From assembly GCA_021648745.1 (NCBI GenBank), contig JAKISE010000040.1, positions 1 to 25,399 on the forward strand: a DNA stretch of 25,399 bases, read 5' to 3'. Below, in pieces: positions 8,535 to 16,300 of the stretch. The position numbers and the translations under genes are program-made. Below the pieces are notes generated by a model. That model did no database searches, had not been told where the DNA came from, and was given only the letters and a program-made list of their open reading frames with translations. The DNA comes from Cyclobacteriaceae bacterium. GTDB lineage: Bacteria > Bacteroidota > Bacteroidia > Cytophagales > Cyclobacteriaceae. Position 1 is the stretch's first letter. Every line of letters begins with the position of its first letter.

Positions 8535-8590
8535 GTTCTCTGTAGCTGTGGCAAGAGGGCTCGTTCTCCATAGCTTTAGCGAAGGAGAGC
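8535..8590 (+). repeat. Tandem pair of related hairpins in the tRNA-Tyr/tRNA-Gly spacer
   Basis: Two imperfect direct copies, 8535-8560 and 8563-8590, both begin GTTCTC, share TAGCT and GC at matching places, and end GAGGGC or GAGAGC. Each can fold: CTCT with AGAG in copy 1, and TTCTCC with GGAGAG in copy 2. Within a tRNA precursor they are likely processing or spacer hairpins; the duplication itself is unexplained. A further dyad, TTGAAATA (8596-8603) with TATTTCAA (8613-8620), lies just before tRNA-Gly. Confidence 0.55.
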
Positions 8591-8625
8591 AACCGTTGAA
8601 ATAATACACCAGTATTTCAATGCAA

Positions 8626-8698
8626 GCGGGAGTAGCTCAGCTGGTAGAGCGACAGCCTTCCAAGCTGTAGGTCGCGAGTTCGAACCTCGTCTCCCGCT
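8626..8698 (+). tRNA. tRNA-Gly (anticodon TCC)
   Basis: The 73-nt cloverleaf has acceptor arms GCGGGAG (8626-8632) and CTCCCGC (8691-8697), discriminator T8698, anticodon stem ACAGC/GCTGT, loop CTTCCAA with TCC at 8659-8661, and T arm GAGTTCGAACCTC. CCA is not encoded. A small hairpin, ACCCTC (8704-8709) with GAGGGT (8714-8719), follows in the spacer to tRNA-Thr. Confidence 0.97.
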
Positions 8699-8731
8699 CA
8701 ATAACCCTCAGTAGAGGGTTTATTCTTGACT

Positions 8732-8803
8732 GCCGATGTAGCTCAGGGGTAGAGTGCTTCCTTGGTAAGGAAGAGGTCAGGGGTTCAAATCCCCTCATTG
8801 GCT
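8732..8803 (+). tRNA. tRNA-Thr (anticodon GGT)
   Basis: The 72-nt cloverleaf has acceptor arms GCCGATG (8732-8738) and CATTGGC (8796-8802, one G-T pair), discriminator T8803, anticodon stem CTTCC/GGAAG, loop TTGGTAA with GGT at 8764-8766, and T arm GGGGTTCAAATCCCC. CCA is not encoded. It is immediately upstream of tuf in the same transcript. Confidence 0.96.
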
Positions 8804-8834
8804 CTATTGCTTTTGCACTAGGGTGAGGTCAGCA

Positions 8835-8929
8835 TTTAAAAACTACTAATTAGTGGTTTTTAAAATAAGCAGTTTAACTGCTAGGCTATTGAAAAGTAGC
8901 CATTCGGGGCAGGTCGAATTTCGACTCTG
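8835..8929 (+). promoter_or_regulatory. Structured tuf leader with four successive dyads
   Basis: Between tRNA-Thr and tuf there are four potential hairpins. They are 8835-8849 with 8850-8864 (AT-rich, one G-T), AGCAGTT 8868-8874 with AACTGCT 8876-8882, GGCTATT 8884-8890 with AGTAGCC 8895-8901 around a GAAA loop, and GTCGAA 8913-8918 with TTCGAC 8920-8925. The outer bases CAG (8910-8912) and CTG (8927-8929) extend the last one across a bulged T. No T-rich tract follows, so they do not look like terminators; roles in tRNA 3' processing, mRNA stability or control of tuf translation are possible. Confidence 0.5.
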
Positions 8930-8990
8930 TTCTATTGGTGTTTAATAAATTTGTGAAACGTAAATATTAACTAAATAGGAATTTTCAATT

Positions 8991-10175
8991 ATGGCTAAAG
9001 AAACCTTTGATCGTTCAAAACCGCACGTTAATATAGGTACCATTGGTCACGTTGACCACGGTAAAACTACATTAACTGCTGCGATTTCTAAAGTATTGTC
9101 AGATAAGGGACTTGCGGATGCAACGGACTTCTCGGCAATCGACAACGCTCCAGAAGAAAAAGAAAGAGGTATTACAATTAATACTTCGCACATTGAGTAT
9201 GCGACAGAAAAAAGACACTACGCTCACGTAGATTGTCCTGGTCACGCAGATTATGTTAAAAACATGGTTACAGGTGCTGCCCAAATGGACGGTGCTATTA
9301 TCGTAGTTGCTGCAACTGATGGTCCAATGCCTCAAACTAGAGAGCATATCCTTTTATCTCGCCAGGTAGGTGTTCCTGCTTTGGTTGTTTTTATGAACAA
9401 AGTAGATTTAGTGGATGATGAAGAATTATTAGAATTAGTAGAAATGGAAATCAGAGAGCTTCTTTCTGAGTACGATTTTCCTGGTGATACTATTCCTGTA
9501 ATTGCTGGATCAGCTCTAGGTGCGCTTAATGGAGAAAAAGAGTGGTCTGATAAAATAATGGAATTAATGGATGCTGTTGATGAGCATATTCCACTTCCAA
9601 AACGTGCAATTGACAAAGATTTCTTAATGCCTGTAGAGGATGTATTCTCTATTACTGGTCGTGGTACTGTGGCTACTGGTAGAATCGAAAGAGGTGTTAC
9701 CAACACTGGTGATTCTGTAGATATTATTGGTATGGGTGCTGAGAATCTTAAATCAACTGTAACTGGTGTTGAGATGTTCCGTAAAATTCTTGATAGAGGA
9801 GAAGCTGGCGATAACGTTGGTATTTTATTAAGAGGAATTGAGAAAACTGATATCAAGCGTGGAATGATTATCTGTAAGCCTGGTTCAGTAAACCCTCATG
9901 CTAAATTTAAAGCTGAAGTTTACGTTCTTTCAAAAGAAGAAGGTGGACGTCATACTCCATTTTTCAACAAATACCGTCCTCAGTTCTACTTTAGAACAAC
10001 AGATGTAACAGGAACAATTATGCTTCCTGAAGGAGTTGAAATGGTTATGCCTGGTGATAACGTAACTATTGAAGTTGAGTTACACAGTGCAATAGCAATG
10101 GAAAAAGGTTTGCGTTTTGCTATCCGTGAAGGTGGTAGAACTGTAGGTTCAGGACAAGTTACTGAGATCCTTTAA
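8991..10175 (+). CDS. tuf: Translation elongation factor EF-Tu
   Basis: EF-Tu, 394 aa, the normal length, carries aminoacyl-tRNA to the ribosome as a GTP complex in the cytoplasm. The GTPase domain shows GHVDHGKT (19-26), the switch I segment ERGITI (58-63), DCPGH (81-85) with the catalytic His85, and NKVD (136-139). Beta-barrel domains 2 and 3 follow, ending GSGQVTEIL. The start follows an AGGA-containing leader and gives the expected MAKETFDRSKPHVN N-terminus. It is the last gene of the Tyr-Gly-Thr-tuf operon and is closed by a strong terminator. The sequence shows only this copy; whether a second tuf exists elsewhere cannot be judged here. Confidence 0.99.
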   Translation: MAKETFDRSKPHVNIGTIGHVDHGKTTLTAAISKVLSDKGLADATDFSAIDNAPEEKERGITINTSHIEYATEKRHYAHVDCPGHADYVKNMVTGAAQMDGAIIVVAATDGPMPQTREHILLSRQVGVPALVVFMNKVDLVDDEELLELVEMEIRELLSEYDFPGDTIPVIAGSALGALNGEKEWSDKIMELMDAVDEHIPLPKRAIDKDFLMPVEDVFSITGRGTVATGRIERGVTNTGDSVDIIGMGAENLKSTVTGVEMFRKILDRGEAGDNVGILLRGIEKTDIKRGMIICKPGSVNPHAKFKAEVYVLSKEEGGRHTPFFNKYRPQFYFRTTDVTGTIMLPEGVEMVMPGDNVTIEVELHSAIAMEKGLRFAIREGGRTVGSGQVTEIL

Positions 10176-10199
10176 TTAGGATAAAATAAAATAATCACA

Positions 10200-10231
10200 A
10201 AGTGCGTTTCATAATTTTTTGAAACGCACTT
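10200..10231 (+). terminator. Terminator after tuf, overlapping the next promoter
   Basis: AAGTGCGTTTC at 10200-10210 pairs perfectly with GAAACGCACTT at 10221-10231 (11 bp) around an ATAATTTTTT loop; CACA and TGTG outside it could extend the stem across a bulge. There is no proper T-tract after the stem, so termination efficiency is uncertain. The descending arm shares bases with the -33 element of the tRNA-Trp promoter. Confidence 0.65.
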
Positions 10232-10274
10232 GTGTTATAATAAAAAAATAGTATTTTTGCACTCCCAATTTGGG
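10230..10274 (+). promoter_or_regulatory. Promoter of the tRNA-Trp-secE-nusG-rpl-rpo operon
   Basis: TTG at 10230-10232 and TATTTTTG at 10252-10259 are 19 bp apart, a good Bacteroidota promoter. The start region has the dyad CCCAA (10264-10268) T TTGGG (10270-10274). From the -7 box onward it closely resembles the tRNA-Tyr promoter: both read TATTTTTGCA, one base, TCCC, then an AATT-centred dyad. Confidence 0.75.
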
Positions 10275-10285
10275 TGATGCATCAG

Positions 10286-10358
10286 ACGGGTGTAGCTCAA
10301 TTGGTAGAGTAGCGGTCTCCAAAACCGTTGGTTGGGAGTTCGAGTCTCTCCACCCGTG
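10286..10358 (+). tRNA. tRNA-Trp (anticodon CCA)
   Basis: The 73-nt cloverleaf has acceptor arms ACGGGTG (10286-10292) and CACCCGT (10351-10357), discriminator G10358 as usual for Trp, anticodon stem GCGGT/ACCGT, loop CTCCAAA with CCA at 10319-10321, and T arm GGGAGTTCGAGTCTCTC. The 3' CCA is not encoded. Its position just before secE is conserved in many bacteria. Confidence 0.97.
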
Positions 10359-10383
10359 CAAAACATTTAACTACTGTATTAAG

Positions 10384-10575
10384 ATGCAAAAGTTGATCAC
10401 ATTTATTAAAGAGTCGGTCGTAGAAATGCGAGATAAAGTTTCTTGGCCAAAATATAAGGATTTACAAAACAGCTCAGTGCTAGTACTGGTTGCTTCTATG
10501 ATTTTCGCATTACTAATTGGTGTGTTCGATTATGTGTTTAACAACACTTTGTCTTGGTTTTATAACGCATTTTAA
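10384..10575 (+). CDS. secE: Preprotein translocase subunit SecE
   Basis: SecE clamps the SecY channel of the inner-membrane Sec translocon; the short single-helix form is usual here. The protein is 63 aa: a cytoplasmic amphipathic helix with the signature EMRDKVSWPKYKDLQNS (14-30), then one membrane helix at about 31-52 (VLVLVASMIFALLIGVFDYV). The ATG at 10384 is chosen over an upstream in-frame start at 10270, since the extension would be translated from the tRNA-Trp gene. It lies 25 bp after the tRNA and 10 bp before nusG, in the conserved secE-nusG pair. Confidence 0.97.
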   Translation: MQKLITFIKESVVEMRDKVSWPKYKDLQNSSVLVLVASMIFALLIGVFDYVFNNTLSWFYNAF

Positions 10576-10585
10576 TTTTACTTAA

Positions 10586-11140
10586 ATGGCAGAATTAAAA
10601 TGGTACGTATTAAGAGTTGTTAGCGGGAAAGAGAAAAAAATCAAGCTTTACCTCGAAACCGAAGTGGAGCGAGAAAAGCTAGAAGATTATATTACTCAGG
10701 TGTTAATTCCATCTGAAAAAGTATATGAAATAAGAAACGGTAAGAAAAGAGTGCGCGAGCGTAATTTCTTTCCAGGGTATGTGTTGGTAGAAGCAGACCT
10801 TACGCATGGCGAAGCAGGCCACGTTGTAAATTCAATACCAGGTGTTATTGGGTTCCTAGGTGATGGTGCCGGAACATCTAAAGTGCCTGTTGCACTTAGA
10901 AAACGTGAGATTGACAGGATTATGGGTAAAGTTGAAGAAGTTGAAGACAACGAAGAGCAACTAAACGACCCTTATATAGTTGGTGAAAATGTGAAAGTGA
11001 TGGATGGTCCTTTCAGCGGATTTACCGGTAATGTAGAAGAAGTTTTTGAAGAAAAGAAGAAGCTTAATGTAATGGTGAAAATCTTTGGAAGAAATACACC
11101 AGTTGAGCTTAACTATATGCAAGTTGAAAAAATAGATTAG
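10586..11140 (+). CDS. nusG: Transcription termination/antitermination factor NusG
   Basis: NusG binds RNA polymerase, increases its processivity and links it to Rho or to ribosomal protein S10. The protein is 184 aa. The NGN domain (about 4-115) begins WYVLRVVSGKEKKIK and contains the conserved FFPGYVLVEA (61-70). The C-terminal KOW domain reads GENVKVMDGPFSGFTG (133-148) and ends ELNYMQVEKID. There is no large inserted domain. It is 10 bp after secE and 6 bp before rplK, so the three are surely co-transcribed. Confidence 0.98.
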   Translation: MAELKWYVLRVVSGKEKKIKLYLETEVEREKLEDYITQVLIPSEKVYEIRNGKKRVRERNFFPGYVLVEADLTHGEAGHVVNSIPGVIGFLGDGAGTSKVPVALRKREIDRIMGKVEEVEDNEEQLNDPYIVGENVKVMDGPFSGFTGNVEEVFEEKKKLNVMVKIFGRNTPVELNYMQVEKID

Positions 11141-11146
11141 AGGAAA

Positions 11147-11590
11147 ATGGCTAAGGAGATTAGTGGATATCTGAAATTACAAATAAGAGGAGGCGCAGCA
11201 AACCCTTCTCCACCTGTAGGCCCTGCTTTAGGTAGTAAGGGACTTAATATAATGGAGTTCTGTAAGCAGTTTAATGCAAGAACTCAGGAAAAACAGGGGC
11301 AAGTGTTGCCAGTATTAATTACAATTTACGGAGATAAATCTTTCGAATTTGTGATTAAAACACCTCCAGCTCCAGTTTTGTTGCTTGAGGCTGCAAAGAA
11401 AAAGAAGGGCTCAGCAGAATCCAATAGAATTAAAGTTGCTTCTGTAACCTGGGATCAGATAAAAGGAATAGCAGAAACCAAAATGGCAGATCTCAATGCG
11501 TTTACAATTGAATCGGCTATGAAAATGGTGGCTGGTACGGCCAGAAGTATGGGAATAACAGTTTCAGGTACTGCACCTTGGGCTAACTAA
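11147..11590 (+). CDS. rplK: Ribosomal protein L11
   Basis: L11 (147 aa) sits at the base of the ribosomal stalk in the 50S GTPase-associated centre and, in other bacteria, is needed for RelA activation. The Pro-rich linker of the N-terminal domain reads GGAANPSPPVGPALGSKGLNIMEFCKQFN in pieces around residues 15-43. The C-terminal RNA-binding domain spans about 72-147. The length and both domains are standard. It is separated from rplA by 12 bp, keeping the universal L11-L1 pair. Confidence 0.98.
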   Translation: MAKEISGYLKLQIRGGAANPSPPVGPALGSKGLNIMEFCKQFNARTQEKQGQVLPVLITIYGDKSFEFVIKTPPAPVLLLEAAKKKKGSAESNRIKVASVTWDQIKGIAETKMADLNAFTIESAMKMVAGTARSMGITVSGTAPWAN

Positions 11591-11602
11591 GAAAGTAATA
11601 AG

Positions 11603-12301
11603 ATGGGAAAGTTAACAAAAAATCAAAAAGCATTGCTTGACAAAGTTGATTCTGAAAAAGAATACAACATTGGAGATGCGGCACAATTAGTAAAGGATAT
11701 TACGTTTACTAAATTCGATGCCTCAATTGATTTAGATATCCGATTGGGTGTTGATCCTCGTAAAGCCGACCAAATGGTTAGGGGGGTAGTAACACTACCT
11801 CACGGTACAGGTAAAGATTTAAAGGTGCTCGTACTTTGTACTCCTGATAAGGAGGAAGAAGCTAAAGAGGCCGGTGCAGACCACGTTGGTCTTGATGAGT
11901 ATATTACCAAAATTGAAGGGGGTTGGACTGACATTGATGTGATTATTACAATGCCTACAGTAATGGCCAAAGTGGGTCGTTTAGGTAGAGTGTTAGGGCC
12001 AAGAGGCCTAATGCCTAACCCGAAATCTGGCACTGTTACTTTAGATGTAGCTAAAGCAGTAAAAGAGGTTAAAAGTGGTAAAATAGACTTTAAAGTTGAT
12101 AAAGCAGGTATTATTCATGCAAGTATTGGTAAAGCTTCTTTTGAGGCGAGCAAGATAAAGGAAAATGCAGAAGAGGTTCTTCAGATGATTTCTAAATTGA
12201 AGCCAGCATCTGCTAAAGGAACTTACTTTAAGAGCGTAAGCATGTCAAGCACAATGAGTGCTGGAATTAAAATAGAAAAAAATTCACTTCAAGGTTTATA
12301 G
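11603..12301 (+). CDS. rplA: Ribosomal protein L1
   Basis: L1 (232 aa, usual 229-234) forms the mobile L1 stalk of the 50S subunit, which guides deacylated tRNA from the E site; it is also an autogenous repressor of L11-L1 translation in several bacteria. Visible family features: KFDASIDLDIRLGVDPRKADQ around 37-57, the PHGTGK segment (66-71), and the signature GRVLGPRGLMPNPKSGTV (128-145 approx.). The next gene, rplJ, begins only 2 bp after the stop codon, so there is no room for a separate L10 leader. Confidence 0.98.
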   Translation: MGKLTKNQKALLDKVDSEKEYNIGDAAQLVKDITFTKFDASIDLDIRLGVDPRKADQMVRGVVTLPHGTGKDLKVLVLCTPDKEEEAKEAGADHVGLDEYITKIEGGWTDIDVIITMPTVMAKVGRLGRVLGPRGLMPNPKSGTVTLDVAKAVKEVKSGKIDFKVDKAGIIHASIGKASFEASKIKENAEEVLQMISKLKPASAKGTYFKSVSMSSTMSAGIKIEKNSLQGL

Positions 12302-12303
12302 TT

Positions 12304-12840
12304 ATGACTAAAGAAGAAAAAGTACAAGTAGTAAAAGAACTCTCGGGTAAGTTTGAAGAAAATGATTTCTTCTATGTTACCGATGCTTCTGGTTTAACTG
12401 TAGATCAGGTAAATGCCTTTAGAAGGTTATGTTTTGAAAAAGGCGTTGAATATGGCGTTTATAAAAACACATTAATTCAAAAGGCCTTAGAGCAATTAGA
12501 TACAGATTATACAGAGTTTTTTGATAAAGTATTAAAAGGTTTTTCTGGAATTATATTTTCAAAAGAAGTGGGTAATATGCCTGCAAAAGTGATTAGAGAT
12601 TTCAGAAAATCAGGCATGTCTGATGACAAACCTATGTTGAAAGGAGCTTCCATTGATTCCGATCTTTTCATAGGCGAAGAACACCTAAAAATGCTGAGTG
12701 AGCTTAAATCTAAAAATGAGCTTATTGGCGAAATTATCGGGCTTCTTCAATCTCCTGCTAAAAATGTTGTTTCTGCGTTACAAAGTGGCGGAACTACACT
12801 ATCAGGATTGGTTAAGACATTGTCTGAACGTGAAAATTAG
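12304..12840 (+). CDS. rplJ: Ribosomal protein L10
   Basis: L10 (178 aa) anchors the L7/L12 dimers to the ribosomal stalk. The N-terminal rRNA-binding domain begins MTKEEKVQVVKELSGKF and contains TDASGLTVDQVNAFRRL (26-42); the C-terminal helix that carries the L12 dimers is at about 148-178. In E. coli an RNA leader before rplJ binds L10-L12 for feedback control; here rplJ starts 2 bp after rplA, so any such control must use sequence inside rplA or work differently. A 29-bp gap follows before rplL. Confidence 0.97.
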   Translation: MTKEEKVQVVKELSGKFEENDFFYVTDASGLTVDQVNAFRRLCFEKGVEYGVYKNTLIQKALEQLDTDYTEFFDKVLKGFSGIIFSKEVGNMPAKVIRDFRKSGMSDDKPMLKGASIDSDLFIGEEHLKMLSELKSKNELIGEIIGLLQSPAKNVVSALQSGGTTLSGLVKTLSEREN

Positions 12841-12869
12841 TGTTGAATATTTAAAAATTAAAAGATAAA

Positions 12870-13247
12870 ATGGCAGATTTAAAAGCATTCGCTGATCAGT
12901 TAGTTAACCTAACTGTAAAAGAAGTAAACGAGTTAGCTACTATCCTTAAGGATGAGCACGGTATTGAGCCTGCAGCTGCAGCAGCACCAGTAATGGCAGC
13001 TGGTGGCGGTGGTGGTGAAGAAGCAGCGGAAGAAAAATCATCTTTCGATGTTGTTCTTGTTGCACCAGGTGGAGCAAAACTAGCAATCGTTAAACTTGTA
13101 AAAGAATTAACTGGTCTTGGACTTAAAGAAGCTAAGGCGGTAGTTGATAGTGCACCTAAAGCGGTAAAAGAAGGTGTTTCTAAAGACGAAGCTGAAGCGC
13201 TTAAAAAGCAATTAGAAGAGGCTGGAGCTGAAGTTGAATTAAAGTAA
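12870..13247 (+). CDS. rplL: Ribosomal protein L7/L12
   Basis: L7/L12 (125 aa) is the multi-copy stalk protein that recruits and stimulates EF-Tu, EF-G and other translational GTPases. An N-terminal dimerisation domain (1-33) is followed by a flexible Ala/Gly hinge with PAAAAAPVMAAGGGGG (about 34-50) and the C-terminal factor-binding domain (about 58-125) with GLGLKEAKAVVDSAPKAVKE and the ending EEAGAEVELK. The pure Gly run in the hinge is a little long but in keeping with the family. The 147-bp region after it is highly structured and precedes rpoB. Confidence 0.98.
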   Translation: MADLKAFADQLVNLTVKEVNELATILKDEHGIEPAAAAAPVMAAGGGGGEEAAEEKSSFDVVLVAPGGAKLAIVKLVKELTGLGLKEAKAVVDSAPKAVKEGVSKDEAEALKKQLEEAGAEVELK

Positions 13248-13256
13248 ACTTTGGTG

Positions 13257-13394
13257 GCTTTATATAAGGCCTAAATTTATTGGGCCCCTATTTCGATGTA
13301 AATCGGTGTAGGGGTCTTTCCTGTTTGTACACGAATTAGTACAAAACCATTTAGCAGGGGTTCCTGCATATTTTAACTTTAACTAACTAAAGTT
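13257..13394 (+). promoter_or_regulatory. rplL-rpoB leader with five successive hairpins
   Basis: The gap can form GCTTT 13257-13261 with AAGGC 13266-13270. A long hairpin spans 13282-13317, with outer stem CCCCTA/TAGGGG, inner stem CGAT/ATCG and GTAA loop, followed by a weak T-rich TCTTTCC. Next come TTTGTAC 13324-13330 with GTACAAA 13339-13345, GCAGG 13354-13358 with CCTGC 13363-13367, and AACTTTA 13375-13381 with TAAAGTT 13388-13394. The last arm touches the TTG start codon of rpoB. In E. coli this gap holds a partial attenuator and an RNase III site that set the stalk-to-polymerase ratio; an analogous role is inferred. Confidence 0.6.
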
Positions 13395-16300
13395 TTGGCA
13401 AAAGCAATTCAATCCGAAAGAATAAATTTTTCTTCCATTAAGAAAATTATCGAATATCCAGATTTTCTTGATATTCAAGTACAATCATTCCAGAATTTCT
13501 TTCAATTAGAAACTCCCGCAGAAAAACGTGAAAACGAAGGGCTTTTCAAAGTATTTTCTGACAACTTTCCTATCTCAGATTCGCGCGACATATTCTTATT
13601 AGAATTTGTTGATTATTTGGTAGATCCACCAAAATATTCAGTAGATGAGTGTATCGATAGAGGGTTAACCTATTCAGTTCCGCTAAAAGCGAAATTGCGA
13701 TTATCGTGTAACGATGACGAAAATGAAGATTTTGAAACAATTGAGCAGGAAGTTTTCTTAGGAAACATTCCTTATATGACAGGGAAAGGTTCGTTTGTAA
13801 TCAACGGAGCTGAACGTGTTATTGTTTCTCAATTACACAGGTCTCCAGGTGTATTCTTTGCTCAAAGCAAGCATACAAATGGAACTAAATTATACTCTGC
13901 AAGAATTATTCCTTTTAAAGGATCTTGGATTGAATTTGCTACGGATGTAAACAACGTAATGTATGCTTACATCGATCGTAAAAAGAAATTTCCAATTACC
14001 ACCTTATTGCGTGCAATAGGATGGGGTACAGATAAAGATATATTAGATCTTTTTGGCCTATCTGAAGAGGTTGAAGCTAAAAAGGCTAACATTAAAAAAT
14101 CAGTTGGTAGAAAACTTGCTGCAAGGGTTCTTAATACTTGGACCGAGGATTTCGTAGATGAAGATACTGGTGAAGTAGTTTCTATCGATCGTCACGAAGT
14201 ATTATTAGAAAGAGATCATATCATCGAAGAAGGTGATATTGAATTGATTATTGAGTCTGGTACTAAATCAATAATCCTTCATAGAGATGATGTAAACGTT
14301 ACAGATTTTACCATCATCTTTAATACACTTGCTAAAGATAATTCTAACACAGAGAAAGAAGCGGTTGAAACTATCTACCGTCAGTTAAGAAACACAGAAG
14401 CTCCTGATGAAGGAACAGCACGTGATTTGATAAACAACTTATTCTTTAGTGATAAGCGTTATGATTTAGGCGAAGTTGGTCGTTATAGGATCAATAGAAA
14501 GCTTAAAATTGATATGTCAGAAAAGAGTCGAGTATTGACTAAAGACGACATTATTCATATCATTCAGTACTTAATTGGGTTAATTAACTCAAAAGCAATC
14601 GTTGATGATATTGATCACTTAAGCAATAGAAGGGTTCGTACAGTTGGAGAGCAACTTTACACGCAGTTTGGTGTTGGTCTTGCTCGTATGGCTCGTACTA
14701 TTAAAGAACGAATGAACGTTAGAGATAACGAAGATTTTAAGCCGGTTGAATTAATCAACGCTCGTACATTATCTTCTGTTATTAACTCATTCTTTGGTAC
14801 TAACCAATTATCTCAGTTTATGGATCAAACCAATCCATTAGCAGAGATTACACACAAAAGAAGACTTTCAGCATTAGGACCTGGTGGACTTTCGAGAGAA
14901 AGAGCTGGTTTTGAGGTTCGAGATGTTCATTACACCCACTATGGTCGTTTATGTACCATTGAAACTCCTGAAGGCCCAAACATTGGTTTGATTTCTTCTT
15001 TATGTGTGCATGCGAAAGTGAACGGGATGGGCTTTATTGAAACTCCATACCGTCAGGTAGATAAAAATGGTAAAGTAGGAATGACTCCTGATACCATTAC
15101 TTACCTAACAGCTGAAGATGAAGATACACATAACATTGCACAGGCAAATGCCCCTGTTGATGATAAAGGTAAATATATAAACGATAGAATTAAAGCACGT
15201 TTCGAAGGTGATTTCCCAATTGTTGGGCCAGACAAACTGTCGTTTATGGATGTTGCTCCTAACCAAATTGTGTCGGTAGCAGCTTCGTTAATTCCTTTCT
15301 TGGAGCACGATGATGCCAACCGTGCCTTGATGGGATCAAATATGATGCGTCAAGCAGTTCCTTTATTAAGACCAGAAGCGCCAATTGTGGGTACAGGTCT
15401 TGAAACTAGGGTGGCTCTTGATTCTCGTTCTTTGGTATTGGCCGAAGGAGATGGAACCGTTGAATATGTGGATGCTGACAAGATTTTGGTTCATTATGAT
15501 ATGTCAGACGATGAGCTATTGGCAAGTTTCCATGGCGATTCTAGAACCTACGATTTAATTAAGTTTAGAAGAACTAACCAAGATACTTGCGTTAACATGA
15601 AACCTTTAGTTAAAAAAGGCGAAAAAGTTAAAAGAGGACAAGCATTAACTGAAGGATATGCTACTGAAGGAGGGGAACTTGCTTTAGGTAGAAATATGAA
15701 AGTTGCATTTATGCCTTGGCAAGGATACAACTTTGAAGATGCGATTGTTATTTCTGAACGTGTTGTGCGTGAAGATATTTACACATCTATTCACATCGAT
15801 GAGTTTGATTTGGAAGTTAGAGACACTAAGCGTGGTGAAGAAGAATTAACTTCTGAAATTCCTAACGTAAGTGAAGAAGCTGTTAAGCACCTTGATGAGA
15901 ACGGAGTTATTAGAATTGGAGCTGAAATAAAAGAAGGTGACATTCTAATTGGCAAAATTACTCCTAAGGGAGAAAGCGATCCTACTCCAGAAGAAAAACT
16001 ATTAAGAGCAATCTTCGGTGATAAAGCAGGAGATGTTAAGGATGCTTCTTTAAAAGCAAAACCATCCTTAAGAGGTGTTGTTATTGATACTAAACTGTTT
16101 ACCAGAAGTAAAAAGGACAAAGACCTTAGAGCAAAAGCGAAGAAAGAAGTTGAACTTTTAAAGAGTAAGTACGGGCAAGAGTTGTCATCTGTTAGAGCTG
16201 ATGTAATTGAAAAATTATCTACACTTTTAGCTGGTAAAACTTCACAGGCTGTTGGTCATAAATTTGGCGATGAGCTAATTAGTAAAGGCGTTAAATTCGC

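Noticed and set aside
8424..8609. Minus-strand open frame across tRNA-Tyr and the spacer
   Set aside because: It overlaps a certain tRNA gene and a repeat; no protein-like features.
9332..9856. 174-codon open frame on the minus strand opposite tuf
   Set aside because: It is antisense to highly conserved EF-Tu, with Ser/Pro/Thr-rich composition that mirrors its codons; no family and no start signal.
10270..10383. N-terminal extension of SecE from an upstream ATG
   Set aside because: It would translate the tRNA-Trp gene; the ATG at 10384 gives a normal-length SecE.
12280..12310. L10-binding leader before rplJ as in E. coli
   Set aside because: Only 2 bp separate rplA and rplJ and no dyad is evident, so there is no separate leader.
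14811..14980. Rifampicin-resistance changes in rpoB
   Set aside because: The key positions equivalent to E. coli 516, 526 and 531 are the sensitive residues. Tyr and Thr at the positions of E. coli Pro552 and Pro560 are noted, but I have no basis to call them resistance changes.
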